Assembly: GCF_954871325.1 (NCBI RefSeq)
Contig: NC_088777.1
Span: 33,891,366-33,955,365 of the forward strand
Length of the DNA stretch: 64,000 bases
Source of the DNA: Gordionus sp. m RMFG-2023
Taxonomy: Eukaryota > Nematomorpha > Gordioida > Chordodea > Parachordodidae
Direction: 5' to 3'
The notes beneath the pieces are model-generated. The model saw nothing but the letters and a program-made list of their open reading frames with translations, did no database searches and was not told where the DNA came from. A program made the position numbers and the translations under genes. Shown here one piece after another: positions 1 through 13,299 of the stretch; positions within the stretch are counted from its first letter, which is position 1, and each line of letters begins with the position of its first letter.

Positions 1-94
1 AAGAAAATTGAATATTTTAAGGTTAGATTTTATCTATTTTTATTTATTTATTTTTTCTATTCTATTCATTTTTTTATTTTATATTTGTCTTCTC

Positions 95-220
95 TAATGT
101 TGTTAAATGGCCAATTTGGGTCGATTTTTAAAAAGGACCCAATTAAAATTTATGCCAAAATAATATTATGCAAGCCTGGAGATTTTGCCCATAGATGGCA
201 GAAAGGTCTGAAACATCCTC
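95..220 (+). mobile_element. Fragment of hAT-type foldback MITE (family M1)
   Basis: The left end resembles the other M1 copies: TAATGTTGTTAAATGG, then a short inverted stem, then the internal box with AATATTATGCAAGCC. No matching right end is visible before the sequence becomes unrelated AT-rich DNA, so this is a 3'-truncated copy. Confidence 0.6.
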
Positions 221-436
221 TAAAAAATTTTATTTTTATTTACGATTTCGACTTTCAGGTTACAATTTATAGTTTTATTTTTAAAAAAGATAACATATTT
301 TTCGCAAAAATATGTTAAAATTCTTTTTTTATAATAAAAGAATTATTATATTAGAACTCTTTTATAAAAATGAAAGAAATAAAAATCGATTGAAAGCATC
401 CTCATCTAATCAATTATAATTTCCTAGCCTCTGTGC

Positions 437-659
437 TAGTGTTGTTAAACGGCTCATTTTGAGCCGATTTTTTAAGAAGGCTAACTCAATATTTTAGCCA
501 GAAAAAGATTGTTTAAGCCTCGAGATTTCTATAATATATGTCTGGACCTTTATTCTTCCTATGAGCAAATCCTTTAGGCTTGCGTAATATTTTTCTGGAA
601 GAAATATTGAGTTAGCCGATTTTAAAAATCGGCTCAAAACGAGCCGTTTAACAACACTA
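437..659. mobile_element. Complete hAT-type foldback MITE (family M1), 8-bp TSD
   Basis: The ends are TAGTGTTGTTAAACGGCTC (437-455) and its exact inverse GAGCCGTTTAACAACACTA (641-659). The flanks at 429-436 and 660-667 are both CTCTGTGC, a perfect 8-bp target-site duplication. An 8-bp duplication and TAGTG-type ends are typical of hAT elements. The two halves are complementary over roughly 100 bases each, so the whole element can fold back. There is no coding capacity. Confidence 0.9.
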
Positions 660-660
660 C

Positions 661-1779
661 TCTGTGCTAATATATTTGCCGATATAAAGTTATATTTTTC
701 TTTTTACTTTTCTTTCCAGGTCTCTCCATCCTAACTTTTTTCTTCTGTCCTGAGAGCTGTATAATAGTCTATATTTGTTGAATCCCAAATGCCAGATTTT
801 AAAGTCTCAAACTAATCTGTATCAGGGCATTAGATTATCATAAGGTATATTAATAATTATTCATTGCAATGGATATTTTTTTTTCATCACATATAATCTT
901 TCTGATTTTATTAGGTGTTTAAGCGCCATACTATACTTACCTCAAATTCAAATCCGAAGGAAGTAAACATTTTGTAAACATTCTTATTCCTCAATAACAG
1001 ATTTATAGCATTCAGGTTAAAACGCTATATAATATATAGGCTGCCAATTTTTTCCCTTATCTCTATGAACACGAAATTTTTTTTATTAAAGTCACTTGTA
1101 AAAAAACAATAATAATAAATATAAAAATTATATTTGTAAAAGGATAGGTGGTTATGATGAGAATAGAAGTAGAAATAAAATTGTTTAATAATGGCTGAGA
1201 AAAAATAAATCACAACCAATTTATTTCAACTTTATAACTTTGTATGGCTGATTATAATATTGTATATTTTCCTATGTATCGTAAATTTCAATATAATAAT
1301 ACAAATTTGTAAGACTCTCTAAAATTAAGATTTATATAAAATAAAAAAAAATGGTGGTTTTAATTATTATTTTTTTCACCATAATAAAAAAAATAGCAAT
1401 TAAAATTTATTGATTTACAAATATTTTATTTTTTTAAAAATCTGTAAAATATCTCATAAAAAAGATTGATAATATACATAGGAGTAGCTAATAAGGTCTT
1501 TCGGAAATTTGCCTGCTTTCGTATATATCATTCTAAGTTACTCCCACATTCCTCTACCATCTTTCTCACAAAAATGTAAACAATATATAACAATATAAAT
1601 TAATCTTAAAAAAATAAGCAAGATTTGATAATTTTTTTTAAAATAATGGATAAATAATTAATTTTTTAAAAAAAGTAAAAAACCAAAAATATATTTTTAA
1701 ATGTGGAGCTAGAGTGTCTTCCAATAATATGTTTAAGTAAAATTCCACCTAAAAGTGCCCTCACCCTAGAAATCTTGCC
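661..1779. other. AT-rich stretch without recognisable feature
   Basis: I see only AT-rich DNA with short homopolymer runs. A short open stretch on the minus strand near 1025-1219 is low-complexity Tyr/Phe and does not look coding. Confidence 0.5.
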
Positions 1780-2660
1780 TATGGTCCGTTTGAAAGACCA
1801 GGCAGGAAACTTTTAAAAAAATCAAAACTGGCCAAAGTGGGCAATTTGTGCATAAAGAATTTTCGGTCAGGCTGGGTCTGACAATTTTTACATAAAATAT
1901 CAGGCACTAGCAAATCTATGATTTTTGTAAAATTTTAATGGGAAAGTCCGGCTTTAAATTTTGATATTTTTTGGTTTCAAGCTAATATTTTGATTAATAG
2001 TTGAAAATAAATTACAATATGCTTATTTCTTTGTATTTTAAGAGCTGTCTAAAACATTAAATCTATAAATTATATAGTGAATTCACAAAAAAATTAAACA
2101 ATTTATTTATGATATAATGCAATTACAAATTCAAAATCAGTTATAAATAAAATTTATTTATAAAAAGGTTGTAGAAATAGATGCCATAGAGAAAAGTAGT
2201 TGGTTCGATTTGAGTCGATTTTTTAAAACGGCTAACTAAATATTTTAACCAGAAAAATATTATGCAAGCCTTAAGATTCTGTTCACATATGGCGCAAAGG
2301 CTTGGACATCTATTAGCGAAATTTCGAGATTTAGGTAATATTTTTCTAATAAAACATTGAGTCCGTTTTTGAAAATCGGCTCAAATCGTACCGTTTAACA
2401 ACACTAGAAGATAGATATGAGAGCTTTAATCGACATTCGGTAATAAATTAGTTCTAAGATTATAAAAGTGGGTCGAAAAATTCGTAAAAAAATTAATGGT
2501 CCAGGGCGATGGGTTGGACAAATTTTTAAAAAAGTTATAATGTGTCTCGGGCCGTACAAATCAAAAAGATGTATAATGAGCAGGGCCTGTCAAAAAACTT
2601 CGGCCGAGCCGGACAACTTGTGCAAAAATTCTTAACGAGCTAAAACGGGCTGGGTTTTGC
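1780..2660 (-). repeat. Dispersed repeat R1, copy 1 (inverted relative to copy 2)
   Basis: A long degenerate repeat is recognisable by scattered GC-rich words (gcccgg, gggctgg, ccggac) in AT-rich DNA. Read in reverse complement, it matches 3915-4600 in order, including the AT-rich middle containing TATCATAAATAA-like and ATTAGCTTGAAA-like words. It is interrupted by an M1 MITE at 2197-2406. No coding capacity was found. Confidence 0.6.
2197..2406. mobile_element. hAT-type foldback MITE (family M1) nested in repeat R1
   Basis: The right end CCGTTTAACAACACTA and the internal boxes match the copy at 437-659. The left end has lost about 8 bases after TAGT. The flanking octamers GAGAAAAG and GAAGATAG agree at only 5 of 8 positions, so the duplication has decayed. 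Its insertion in R1 copy 1 dates it after that repeat. Confidence 0.7.
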
Positions 2661-2750
2661 AGACTTCTAATCCTGGCTACGGCTAATGATATTACATAAT
2701 AACTACAACTAAATAAATTTATATTTTTATATGATGAATTTTCACTTCAT

Positions 2751-3298
<548 letters not shown>

Positions 3299-3914
3299 CA
3301 CTTATCTTCCTCAATTTAATAGAATCATTTGTATTATTATACTAAAATATCCTTATTTATATCGTTAAACATACTTTCTATATATTAAATGTTAATAAAA
3401 TTTAATTTTAACAACATTAAACCATCTTCATCAATAATTTTACAAAATTTTATATATTTGTATAATCAAATAAGTATAGTATAGGTATAAAGAAAAATGA
3501 ATTCAAGGGGGAGGGGGGGGTGCAGGTAAAAAAAATCGATAAAAGTCTGATTTTTCTATGATTTATAGATGGCAATTAAAATATTTTTTTATAAATAGCG
3601 AACAAAGATAAATAAATGAAATAATATATCATGCTATTATTATTATTCAATTATATTAATTGATTCTATATAATTAAAAGGGATAATTTTATTTTGTATG
3701 ATATAATTTTAAGCAGTGCCAATGAGACTCTGAGCACTACCCTTTTGTGTCACGATAACAGTAGCGCGCTACTTTCTTTTAAGAAATAGCGTTAACAGCA
3801 GTTCATTATTTTTTTAAATTGATATAATAAATTGAATATTAGCTATAAATATAAATACGAAAGTTAATTTATAATTATATAAATTTCAAAAATATAATTT
3901 CGAGATAAAAATTT
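3299..3914. other. AT-rich stretch, no gene seen
   Basis: Apart from a G-run near 3508-3520 and a short palindromic AGTAGCGCGCTACT near 3771-3784, followed by AGCGTTAACAGCA, I see no structure. The words TAGCGTTAACAGCA recur near 10927, hinting at a shared minor repeat. Confidence 0.4.
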
Positions 3915-4620
3915 CTGATGCCCGGCCCATCGACCCGTTAAGAATTTTTGAACAAGTTGTCTGGCCAACCGCGAAATTTTTTACCAGGCACGCCCCGCTA
4001 TAGTTTACAAAAAAATTAGCTCGTCCCAGCTCGACACGTTATAATTTTTTTAATTTACCCGGCCCGATTCGTAAAAACTTTACCCAAAGTCCATCCCGGT
4101 TAGTTAATTATTTTTCACGAGATTCCCGGCCATCATATTTTTAATGTCTCTATCTAAATTTTTCCCAATGTGAATCAAGGAAATTATATTTATTCTCCAA
4201 CCGTTTTATAATAAATTATGTTTGATATCTGTGTATTTGGAATTGGAATATCATAAATAATTTTTTTTATTTTTTGTGAATATACTACATATTATTTAAA
4301 AATTTAGTATTTTAGTCAGAAAGATCTTAAAATACAATGAAATAAGCATATTGTAATTTATTTTCAAATAGTAAATCAAAATCAAAATATTAGCATGAAA
4401 TTTAAATATATCAAATTATAATACCCGGGCTGGCTTATTGAAATACGAAAAATCAGAGATTTGCGAGGTACGCTGATATTTTATGTAGAAATTATTCGGT
4501 CCGGCCTTACCTGCAAATTTTTTATGCACAAATTGCCCGGTCGAGTAATATTTTTAGCCTGGCCTTATAAGTTTTTTAAAAAGAATCTAACCCGGTGCGT
4601 TTTTATCTTTCAAGCGGAAC
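3915..4620 (+). repeat. Dispersed repeat R1, copy 2
   Basis: It begins with a GCCCGGCCC word, runs through a GC-word cluster (3920-4130) and an AT-rich middle, and ends in a second GC-word cluster (4425-4600). The same order is seen at 22620-23160 and, inverted, at 1780-2660. Short open frames here are not supported as genes. Confidence 0.6.
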
Positions 4621-4703
4621 TAATAATAAGAGAGAATCGGTTCTTTATTAATAAATTATATTCAATAGCTATCATATATTTATTAAGAAGAAATGGTCTC
4701 TGA

Positions 4704-5740
4704 AACTTAACCTACAATAAATAAATTTCCTACTTTGACTTCAGAATCTCACTCAAATGTAAAAAAAATATTTTTTAAAAAATGGTTAAACTTCTACCAT
4801 CAGGTTTAACAGAAAAAAGGTAATTTTAATTATCAGCTAATAAAAACAATACACAAGAAATTTCCATATGGCAGATTATATTATCCAAAAATGGAAAAAT
4901 ATAATTCAAGAATTAAATCTATCAAAAGTTTATTCTCTAGCTTAACCGATGCGATATGGAAGTTCAGCGTGAACCATTCCATAATCATAAAAAATTTTAT
5001 GAGCCAGCACATACATTGTAATTATAATATAAAAAATTATTAAATTTTTCAAGAATAAACACATACTGGCTACAGTACTTTCCCGTAAAATTAACATGTT
5101 AATTATCTAAATTAGGTACACTCAGCCAAAAAAGTATTTTTCATCAATAAAATACAGCAAATTAAAATATGCCCAAATGTTCTGAACGCATCAGTTTTAA
5201 AAGAAACTTAATTGTTTATAATATATATCTCATATAAATTACCAAATTTATTTAAACGAAGAAATATTATGGACAAATGAGCACCTTACTAATAGTAAAT
5301 TTAATGAAATATGGGAAGTACTTATATGGTAGTAAAAAAAATCAATTAAAGATGATTAAATATAAATCAAAGTATATAGAAAACGATAACTTCCATAAGA
5401 AAATTCCGACAGGCAGAAATCTTAGATCCTCTTATCACATATCTCGAGGTTTGGGCAATTATTTTTCGGCTAAATTCTTGATGTTATGTTTTCGATAACA
5501 CTAATTATATATATATCAAGTAAAGTTATTACAATCTTAGAAAACATTTTTGAAATTCACCATATTTTACCAATCAATTAGACAATTGTATTTTACCAGC
5601 CAAATACTAATGCTGGTTATAATAAATAAGAATGTTTATATGATTCCTATTAATATTAATACTTTAAAAATGATTGCAGTTATATTAGCAAACCAAAAAT
5701 ATCATAAGAAATTTAACGAGTATTATAGATTTATTTTGCA
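4704..5740. other. AT-rich stretch, no feature recognised
   Basis: There are only short low-complexity open frames with no motif, splice context or composition shift that would support coding. Confidence 0.45.
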
Positions 5741-5840
5741 CAGTTTTTTTATTTTTATTTTTATTTTTATTTTTATTTTTATTTTTATTTTTATTTTTAT
5801 TTTTATTTTTATTTTTATTTTTATTTTTATTTTTATTTTC
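5741..5840. repeat. TTTTTA hexamer tandem array
   Basis: About 16 near-perfect copies of a TTTTTA hexamer. It generates Ile/Phe or Lys/Asn repeat open frames that should be ignored. Confidence 0.95.
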
Positions 5841-7005
5841 AATTTTTTTCCTGCAGTTTTTTTTCAAATTTTTTAACTCCAAGTTTTTTCCCTCTCATTT
5901 TCCCCCCATTTCCAGTTTTTTCCGCAGCTTTGCCTTTTCGTTTTCATCAGTTTTTTTAGTCGAGTCTTTTTCCATAGGCTTTTTGGGATTCCTTGAATAT
6001 TGATGCTAATTTTAGATATTTTCTTTTGCTAATAATTTTTATATATCTACTGTCTAGGAAACGACTTGAAGTACTAAACTAAATATATACTAGTTAAGCA
6101 TTACATTTCGCACTAAGCTTTAGAGTTAGGGCTTTTAAAAATATGATAAACTTTATGTTTAGGGTAGTGAGTGCCTTAATAATATCAAATTTTAGAAAAT
6201 ATAACTCGATTTAAAATATAATGAGAATTAAGCTATTATACTTCTATCCTTATTAAATAAACCGGCAAGAATATATAATATCCATAAATAGCAAGATCAT
6301 AAGATTCAAAAATACTTTGTATAAGGGGAAAAAGAAACCTTAAAGTATTTAGACGTTATTAATTATGAAGTCATCCGAGATTTAAGACTCATTCGTCTAT
6401 AACTGGTTTCTGTTTATTGCAAAAAATTGATTGATAAATTAGTAAATACTAATCAGGATTACATATTGGCGCTCAGATATTTAGTGATTCTATATTTTTC
6501 GTTTCGGCGTGATGCTTATATTGGCATTTTTTTCGCATTCTGCCAATAATGCGTTTTCTTAAAACTATCAACCAAACGGGTTGAAGCATTAAAATGTACT
6601 AAATGCGAACTAATTATTGATAAAATTTTCATAGTTGATGCTCTCAGAAGTTTGGTTAACAAAACTGATTGAGAAATTAATAAAGTTGGGTACTAGATAA
6701 TTAGCGCGAACATGATATTTAATTCTTCTGTATTTTTTATTCTGGCATGATGCCAATTTTTTCTTATTTTATAAATAACTTTTTTTTCGTATTTTGCCAA
6801 TAACATTATTTCTTATTTTGTTAATAATATTTTTTTCTTTATACTATCAAAATCTATTAAACTAATTTAAATAATATATAATTAAACATTAAACATTAAA
6901 CATTAAACATAGATAAAATTTAGAGAATAAATGCTTACAGTCACTTTTCTGTTTTAAGGTTAGCCAAAATTTTGTTAATTTCCTTCATTGAAGTGGATAG
7001 GATAG
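5841..7005. other. AT-rich stretch, no gene seen
   Basis: Words such as GATGC..TTTTTC..ATTTTGCCAATAA recur loosely at 6500-6560 and 6740-6800, suggesting an old local duplication. Nothing codes. Confidence 0.4.
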
Positions 7006-7178
7006 TAGTTTTGTTAAAAAGTCCGCCAATTAATATTTTAGATAAAATAATTTTATGTAAGCATCGAGATTTGGCAAATAGATGTTCAAGCATTTCTGTC
7101 AGTTACATAATGTTATTTTGATTATAATTAATCGGGCCACCTCTTAAAATCGATTCCAATCGGGTTTGTAACAATAGT
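7006..7178. mobile_element. Degenerate M1 foldback MITE
   Basis: The left end TAGTTTTGTTAAA, the internal ATAATTTTATGTAAGC box with CGAGATTTGGCAAATAGATG, and a right end resembling GGGTTTGTAACAATA follow the order of the intact copy at 437-659. The target-site duplication cannot be recognised. Confidence 0.65.
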
Positions 7179-7452
7179 GTATAGTATACTTATTAAAGCA
7201 TTCATAGGAGTAATAAAGCTTGAAATATTGGCATAAATTTAGAATATGTGTTCCAATAGTTTGGCTGACTTTAATGGAAATGATATAAAGATGTTAGATA
7301 TTTTTTTAAATCAATGTAACCACTAGAAAAAAAATAAAACTGATCAGAATTTTCCAATAGTGGAACACAAGCGAAGGCTGGACAAATAGAGTTTTTTGGC
7401 AAGGCCCTCCCTCTTCCGCAAAAATTATAACCTCTCCCCCTGGGATAAATCT

Positions 7453-7472
7453 TGGCTACCCGTACGCCACTA
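7453..7472 (-). mobile_element. hAT-type terminus of the CAGTGGCGTA..CCA class
   Basis: Read on the minus strand this begins TAGTGGCGTACGGG and continues into a G-rich stretch. It is the kind of end carried by many animal hAT elements. No partner end is assigned. Confidence 0.3.
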
Positions 7473-7539
7473 ATTGGACACTTTCTTTAAGACCTGAATC
7501 ATTTTATTTGGCGCAATCCGCCAATGGTTCAGTGACAGA

Positions 7540-7730
7540 ATTTATTAAATTCAAGTTCGGCCCTTGGTCTGTTATTGCCCGTAGTCTGAGTTTTTTTAAA
7601 AGCTTATAGGAAAGAAATCTCAAAACTCTAAATATTTATTTGCTATTTTAATTTTATGCAATAAATTTAAATATATTTTATTCTATTTATCACAAAATAT
7701 AATAAGAAAATGAATGTGAAATATTTAACA
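7540..7730 (+). repeat. Dispersed repeat R1, 3' fragment
   Basis: The sequence with GAAATCTCAAAACTC, then ATTTTATGCAATAAATTTAAATAT, then AATAAGAAAATG follows the same order as 23185-23310 in the 22-23 kb copy. It is an old partial copy. Confidence 0.55.
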
Positions 7731-7924
7731 TATCCTGAGTTTTCTAAAACTTCATATTTTAAATTCATTATAAATTTTGATTATAAATTAGGCAAAAAAG
7801 TGATATTCGCAAGTAATTACAAAAGTATTTTTAGAACTAAGGACCAAGCCCATATATTCTTGATCATGCTTCAGCTGGCCCGCGGGCTGACCTTAGGAAA
7901 CTTTATACTTCCTTCTTAAAAATC

Positions 7925-7939
7925 CTGGTTACGCCACTG
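7925..7939 (-). mobile_element. hAT-type terminus CAGTGGCGTAACCAG
   Basis: The minus strand reads CAGTGGCGTAACCAGGATT, a common animal hAT end. The rest of the element is not delimited; a related end in the same class lies at 7453-7472. Confidence 0.35.
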
Positions 7940-7942
7940 AGA

Positions 7943-9711
7943 ATGTTACATTAATAAGTGCCGATATCTCTTTATATATTTGATAAGTGGGTAGCTATTG
8001 AGCTATTTAAATTATATTTTAGTTAAAATATTTCATTTATAAAAACTTAAAATAATCTGAGCAATAATTGAGCATTATAAAATATTCAAAAATATATAGA
8101 AATTATATAAATTTTCAGTTTATTATATATCGATATTCAGTTTTCAAAAATTCTTTTTGTAAATTTAAAAAAATATATAGAAATTTTTATAATTACTCCC
8201 CCCCCCCCTTTATATGTGTTTTTAAATATCGTTTTTTTTACATGTTATTTTAATATTTTTTTAAATATTAAGGCTATTTTTTGAAATTTATTAAAAGAAC
8301 CTATAATTAAAAAAAATATTTAGAATTCCCATAAAAAATGAATAAATTTAGTTTTTAAAAATTAATTAAAATTACATTTTCTAATTAAATATTAACCCTA
8401 CATTGTATATTTCTAACATTTCTATGCCTCTCAAACTCTTCGCCACCTACTAGAGTAGGCTAAAATTAAAAGAAAAATATTATACCAACATAGGAATTAA
8501 ACTAGAAGTGGCCTGGTCGTTCTCAGAGTTATAGTATATTCAGGTTGACGTGCAGGAGGCCACTTGTTCGATTTCCAGTTTTTCTAAAACCAACTTATCT
8601 AAGTATTACAGTGATGATAAAAAGTTAAGAAAAAAATTGAAAACTCGGTCTAATATAACGATGTACACATCATATTTATTTTATACTCAATTCTTTGATC
8701 GAAGTAACTCAAGTTTTTTTTAAAAAAAAATAAGGGCTCAATAGCTCCTATCTACTTTTATATAATTTTAAAATAAAAAAAAGTTGAATTGCAATAGGAT
8801 TCTATGGGGTCCAGTACTAATTAAAATTACCTTCAAATTTGTCGAAATTCCAGCCAGAGAATATGATTTTAAAAACCCTTGCCGGATTAATGTTATAAAC
8901 CAGGGCCACATGAACAAAAATTACAAATTCTAAGCTGGTCTATAATTATTTTAAACCAGAACAGTACCCTAAAATGGAAAAAGGTTCTATTAAGTTATAA
9001 CCAATTATAAGTAGCTGTTTAAGGAGGGAGGAAAGGAGTAACTATAAATTTTAAAACGTCAGATAAAGTCATCACTTCCGATGGTGAATTATTTATTCGT
9101 TTAGGGACTCTCCAAAAAAACGATAATTAAAATAAAAATTGTATCGATTACATAAAAAAAGGAAGAACCCTTAAATATATTATAGAAAAGTAATGGCAAA
9201 TTATAGATATTAATTATTTTATTACATAAAATATATAAATATTTACATCATTAAACTACAAATTTAAAGATAACCTTTAATAAATAAAGTTAGATAATTT
9301 TTTCTAACTTTAAAATAGGCATAAATAATGTAACAATAAAATTAATAACTATTTTATTGCCATTTGTCATTTCTTAAAACTTCTTCTCTTTTTTAGGTAA
9401 TCGATATGTTTTTATAAAAAATTTATCTTATTGGTGATTTGAGGACTTTAATGAGATTAATGAAATAACTATATCATTTTCAATGTTGTTAAAGAAGCTA
9501 TTGACAGTCAGGATCGGCGCTATTTTTTCAGTAACAATCGGTAGAAAGGCAATTTAAAAATAAATAGCTACAATTCATTACTTATTATTTAATTAAAACT
9601 AAAATGATAACATTTAAAAATTAAATTTGTGAAATCTTATAACTTATTTTTCATTTATTCATTTTTTAAAACTAGTAATAAAAAACTAAAAAGGAATCCA
9701 ATTAAAATATA
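7943..9711. other. AT-rich stretch; possible tRNA-related (SINE-like) fragment near 8505-8580
   Basis: Most of this stretch is featureless. At 8505-8580 the sequence is less AT-rich and contains TTGTTCGATTTCC, which resembles the pol III B box, preceded by an inverted GTGGCCT / AGGCCAC pair. This could be a decayed tRNA-derived SINE, but the A box is unclear. Confidence 0.25.
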
Positions 9712-10322
9712 GGGGAAACCGGGGAAGGTTATGACACTTTTCCTTCAAACCTGAATAAGTCTAAGAATATTAAACTAATTTGAATAAATAAAATATCTTC
9801 TCAATCCTCAAAGTATGCAATAAAAAAATTAATGAAATTGATTTATTTAAAAAGCATATTATGTATTTAAAAAGCATATTATGTTAAAAATTAATGCTTT
9901 AGATTGATAAATATTGATTGAAATTTAATTTCATTGGTTTTAATCAGAATGAAAATAAATACAATAATTAAGTGGACCAACCATCTTATAACCAACACCA
10001 ACCATGCCCCAGCCCTCTAACTTTACAAATATAATTTAAAAACATATTGGCCCATGTTTTATGATTCTGAAAAGCTGTCAGATTAAAAAATAGGGCTTAA
10101 ACTTTCCTAAAATTCATTTATTAAGATTTTAAAAGCTTTATTTATAAATCTAAACGATTAAGTTTACAATTGTATCCTAAAACACATTTTCCTCTTTATA
10201 AAATTAAAATACTAAATATTTTTCAAATCTTTATTTAGCCAATCATGTAATTTTCAGTCCTATTAAAAACATTAAATTATAATTTGCAACATTCCCCTGT
10301 ACTCAATATGCCCCGGTCTTCC
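9712..10322. mobile_element. Candidate TIR element with 5-bp ATATA flanks
   Basis: The left end GGGGAAACCGGGGAAGG and the right end, which reads GGAAGACCGGGGCAT on the minus strand, are imperfect inverted repeats. Both are directly flanked by ATATA (9707-9711 and 10323-10327). The low complexity of ATATA makes the duplication weak evidence. The interior is AT-rich and non-coding. Confidence 0.4.
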
Positions 10323-10574
10323 ATATACCAATTTATAAGGTTGATGAGCTGTGTAGTTCATCATTGTTAGTCTTAAAACGCCCGAAGAAATGAGAATATC
10401 TCACGTTTTGATTTTTTGATGATATTTCCGACGAGAAATCATAATTATGATATAATTATAAATAATATTGATTATTTAACTAATTTTTTTAGATCAATAA
10501 TATCTAATCCTATATTTAAAGAGTAAATATAATACCTCTATCTTATTCAGTTCTCCTATTGAGAGATTATTTAG

Positions 10575-10745
10575 TAGTGTTATTTAAATGGCCCGATTAA
10601 GATTATATCAAAAATATTATTACGTAAGCCTAGAGATAATGTCCATAATTTACCAAATCTCGAGGCTTACACAATATTATTTTGGCGAAATTTTAATCGG
10701 GCCGTTTTTAAAAATTGACCAAAATTGGGTTGCTTAACAGCGCTC
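10575..10745. mobile_element. Complete M1 foldback MITE with 8-bp TSD
   Basis: Its ends are TAGTGTTATTTAAATGG and CTTAACAGCGCTC, with internal complementary boxes as in the other M1 copies. The flanks TTATTTAG (10567-10574) and CTATTTAG (10746-10753) agree at 7 of 8 positions, again an hAT-sized duplication. Confidence 0.8.
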
Positions 10746-10753
10746 CTATTTAG

Positions 10754-13250
10754 TTTCGCGATGGATGTTTATATGTATATTTATAATATTTTATTATAAA
10801 AATCTCGTATTTTGTGTTAAATTGATATATATAAAAAAATTTATTTAAAATTCTATTTAGAATGACTACAATATTTAATTTATGGGGAAAAAATATTTGT
10901 AGTTATATACAGCTACTTTTAAAAGGTAGCGTTAACAGCATTGATTATTTTTATATGAAATTTTTTAAAGAGGGTTTCTAAAATAGGTTAACTTAAATAT
11001 GAATGAAAAAATATTAGTAATAGAGGGGGCTTTGTGTGATAGTTCTCATTTATTTTCAATTCAAAACAGGCGCGTTGGCAGGAATTTTATACGAATGGGG
11101 AGGGGAGGGGGGTATCTAAAAGTGAGTTGTTAAAAAATATTATGAAATAAACTGTTCTCTAAATAACATAAAATATAAATGTAATTTTAATCTTCTTTGC
11201 GTTTACACCAATTTTTCAATATGATGTTCTGTATTGGGGATTAAATCTCTATGTATACTATATTAAATAGAGTTAGTCCACGTAATATTTTTTATGACGT
11301 ACTTCTGAGATATAAGTTTTTATTCCTGCTAATGAAATAAAATTCCTCTGATTTGTGCTTGAATAATTGGTATTGTTACCAAAGTATAAAGTAATTTTAA
11401 TATATTAGGAAAAAATTCGAAATATATTTTAAAGTATGAAATGCTTTCATGGAGTTTCTTGGAGAATATTTTCTATGCCAAGGTTTAAATTCAAGAAATA
11501 AACCGAGTTATAAACAAAATAAAAACTATAACGTCTTTGAAAACATTAATTCTGAAACTTAAATATAGACTAAACCATTAAGCAGGGCTTAATTAATATA
11601 TTTAAGTGCTATAATTCGTTTGTTAGATAGTTTAGTTAAAAAAATACATTATTGGCAAAATAATAAAAAATTGGCATTATGCAAGAATAATATAGAAGTA
11701 CTAAAATCAATTATAAATAAATAAAATTGTTATTCTTGGATCTGTTTTACTTAAAATATATATAATTAATTATTTTATTTATTAAAATATATTATATCTA
11801 ATCATAATATAGGCGACCATTGAGCTATAAAAAATCACGCAATTCGAAATAAGACTCAGAGTCAGAAATATAATAGTAAGCTTTTGAAATCCCTGACAAC
11901 AGTAGCTACGATATTTTATTATTTATTAACGTATCGGGAGCACATAAGTAGTTAAATATAATTTATAGCATATTTGTAAAATATGCCGCCCTGTAAAAAG
12001 ATGTATTTTTCAATCCCAAGCGCTAGGGTTGATCGATTGCTTAGTTAGACAAAACTAATATACTAATAATGAGTGATCGCTGATTTAAACTTTGAAATAG
12101 AAAAAGATCAAATGTCCATTCTATACAGGAAAGTAGTATCACGTTCAATGCATAGACTATTTGAGGGCAGGTCTTATTTAAATTATAGAATCTTTAGGAA
12201 GTGCCCTGTTATTCAAAAAAAAAGAGGAATGATTATCTTATAATGAAAATTGAATGGAAATAAATGTTTGTTTTTCAAAATTTCACGAATAATTTTTAAT
12301 AATCCATCAAGTTTCGCTTTTTAAGGAAGGGTATTTTCTTCTTTGAATAAGAATGATCTCAATAACTTTAGATTATTCATTATTTTATAAATTTATTTTA
12401 CAACTTTTTTTAAAATTTAATGTTAACAATATCTTTTTACAGAAGCATAATAGACATCCTTCGCAAACCCTCTTTGAGTGAGAGGTCCTAAACTAAATTT
12501 TTGAAGAAACAGGGGACACTTAAAGTTTTTATATTTAAATTAATTTAGTCACAATTAAATATGGAATAATATATGATATTAATAGAGTTGTTAAAGGATC
12601 TAGTAAAATAATGTATCTTATATATTTTTTTATAAAAGTAGCGGCATCTATATCTTGTTAAAATTTTAATTGTATCTATATCTATCTCTATATATTAAAT
12701 AGATAAATTTTGATACCATTTTATTTTATTTTACTTTTTATATTATATTAAATTTTTTAAAATATAATCCTATTTTTTTAATTAAATTTTATTAAATATC
12801 TGTCTTGTTTATTTCTTTACAATTCAGCACAAGTTTTATTTTACATAATGGAAAGATAATATGGTAAAAGTATATATTAATAATTTAGGTGATTAATATT
12901 TGTTAAACGATAAAAAAGAAATAATCAACACAGCACCAGCAAATTTTTAATATGATTTGACTGATTCAAAGGTAGTGATTAGTCAATGGATTTTCAAAGT
13001 TTCCAAATAAACTCATATAAAAACACAAAAAAATAAAATAATGAATTTAAAAAAAGAAACCGTTTCATTGAGTTCAAATAAACTTGGAAATTTAGAGAGT
13101 TAATTCGGAAAACAACTATGATGGATTGCAAAATTTTAAAAGAGTATCAACGTTCCCTTTAGATCTATATTTTTTTTTACCTAAAATTCTCAAAAAATGT
13201 AGCCTAAAGGATATACCATTGGTAGAAATGAGTAGAAAGAAAATGAAAAT
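10754..13250. other. AT-rich stretch, no gene recognised
   Basis: It contains a purine-rich GGGGAGGGG run near 11098-11111 and CTATAT-type repeats near 12670-12690. I see no coding or TE signature that I can name. Confidence 0.4.
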
Positions 13251-13299
13251 CTGAAAGGTTGTGGTACTTTCTTTCGAACTTTAGACCATTCAGCTATTA

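Noticed and set aside
5550-5882. Open frames with Ile/Phe or Lys/Asn repeats
   Set aside because: They are produced by the TTTTTA hexamer array; the flanking residues show no motif.
9480-9560. Seventh M1 copy suggested by CAATGTTGTTAAAG
   Set aside because: Only the first dozen bases match; the internal boxes and right end are missing.
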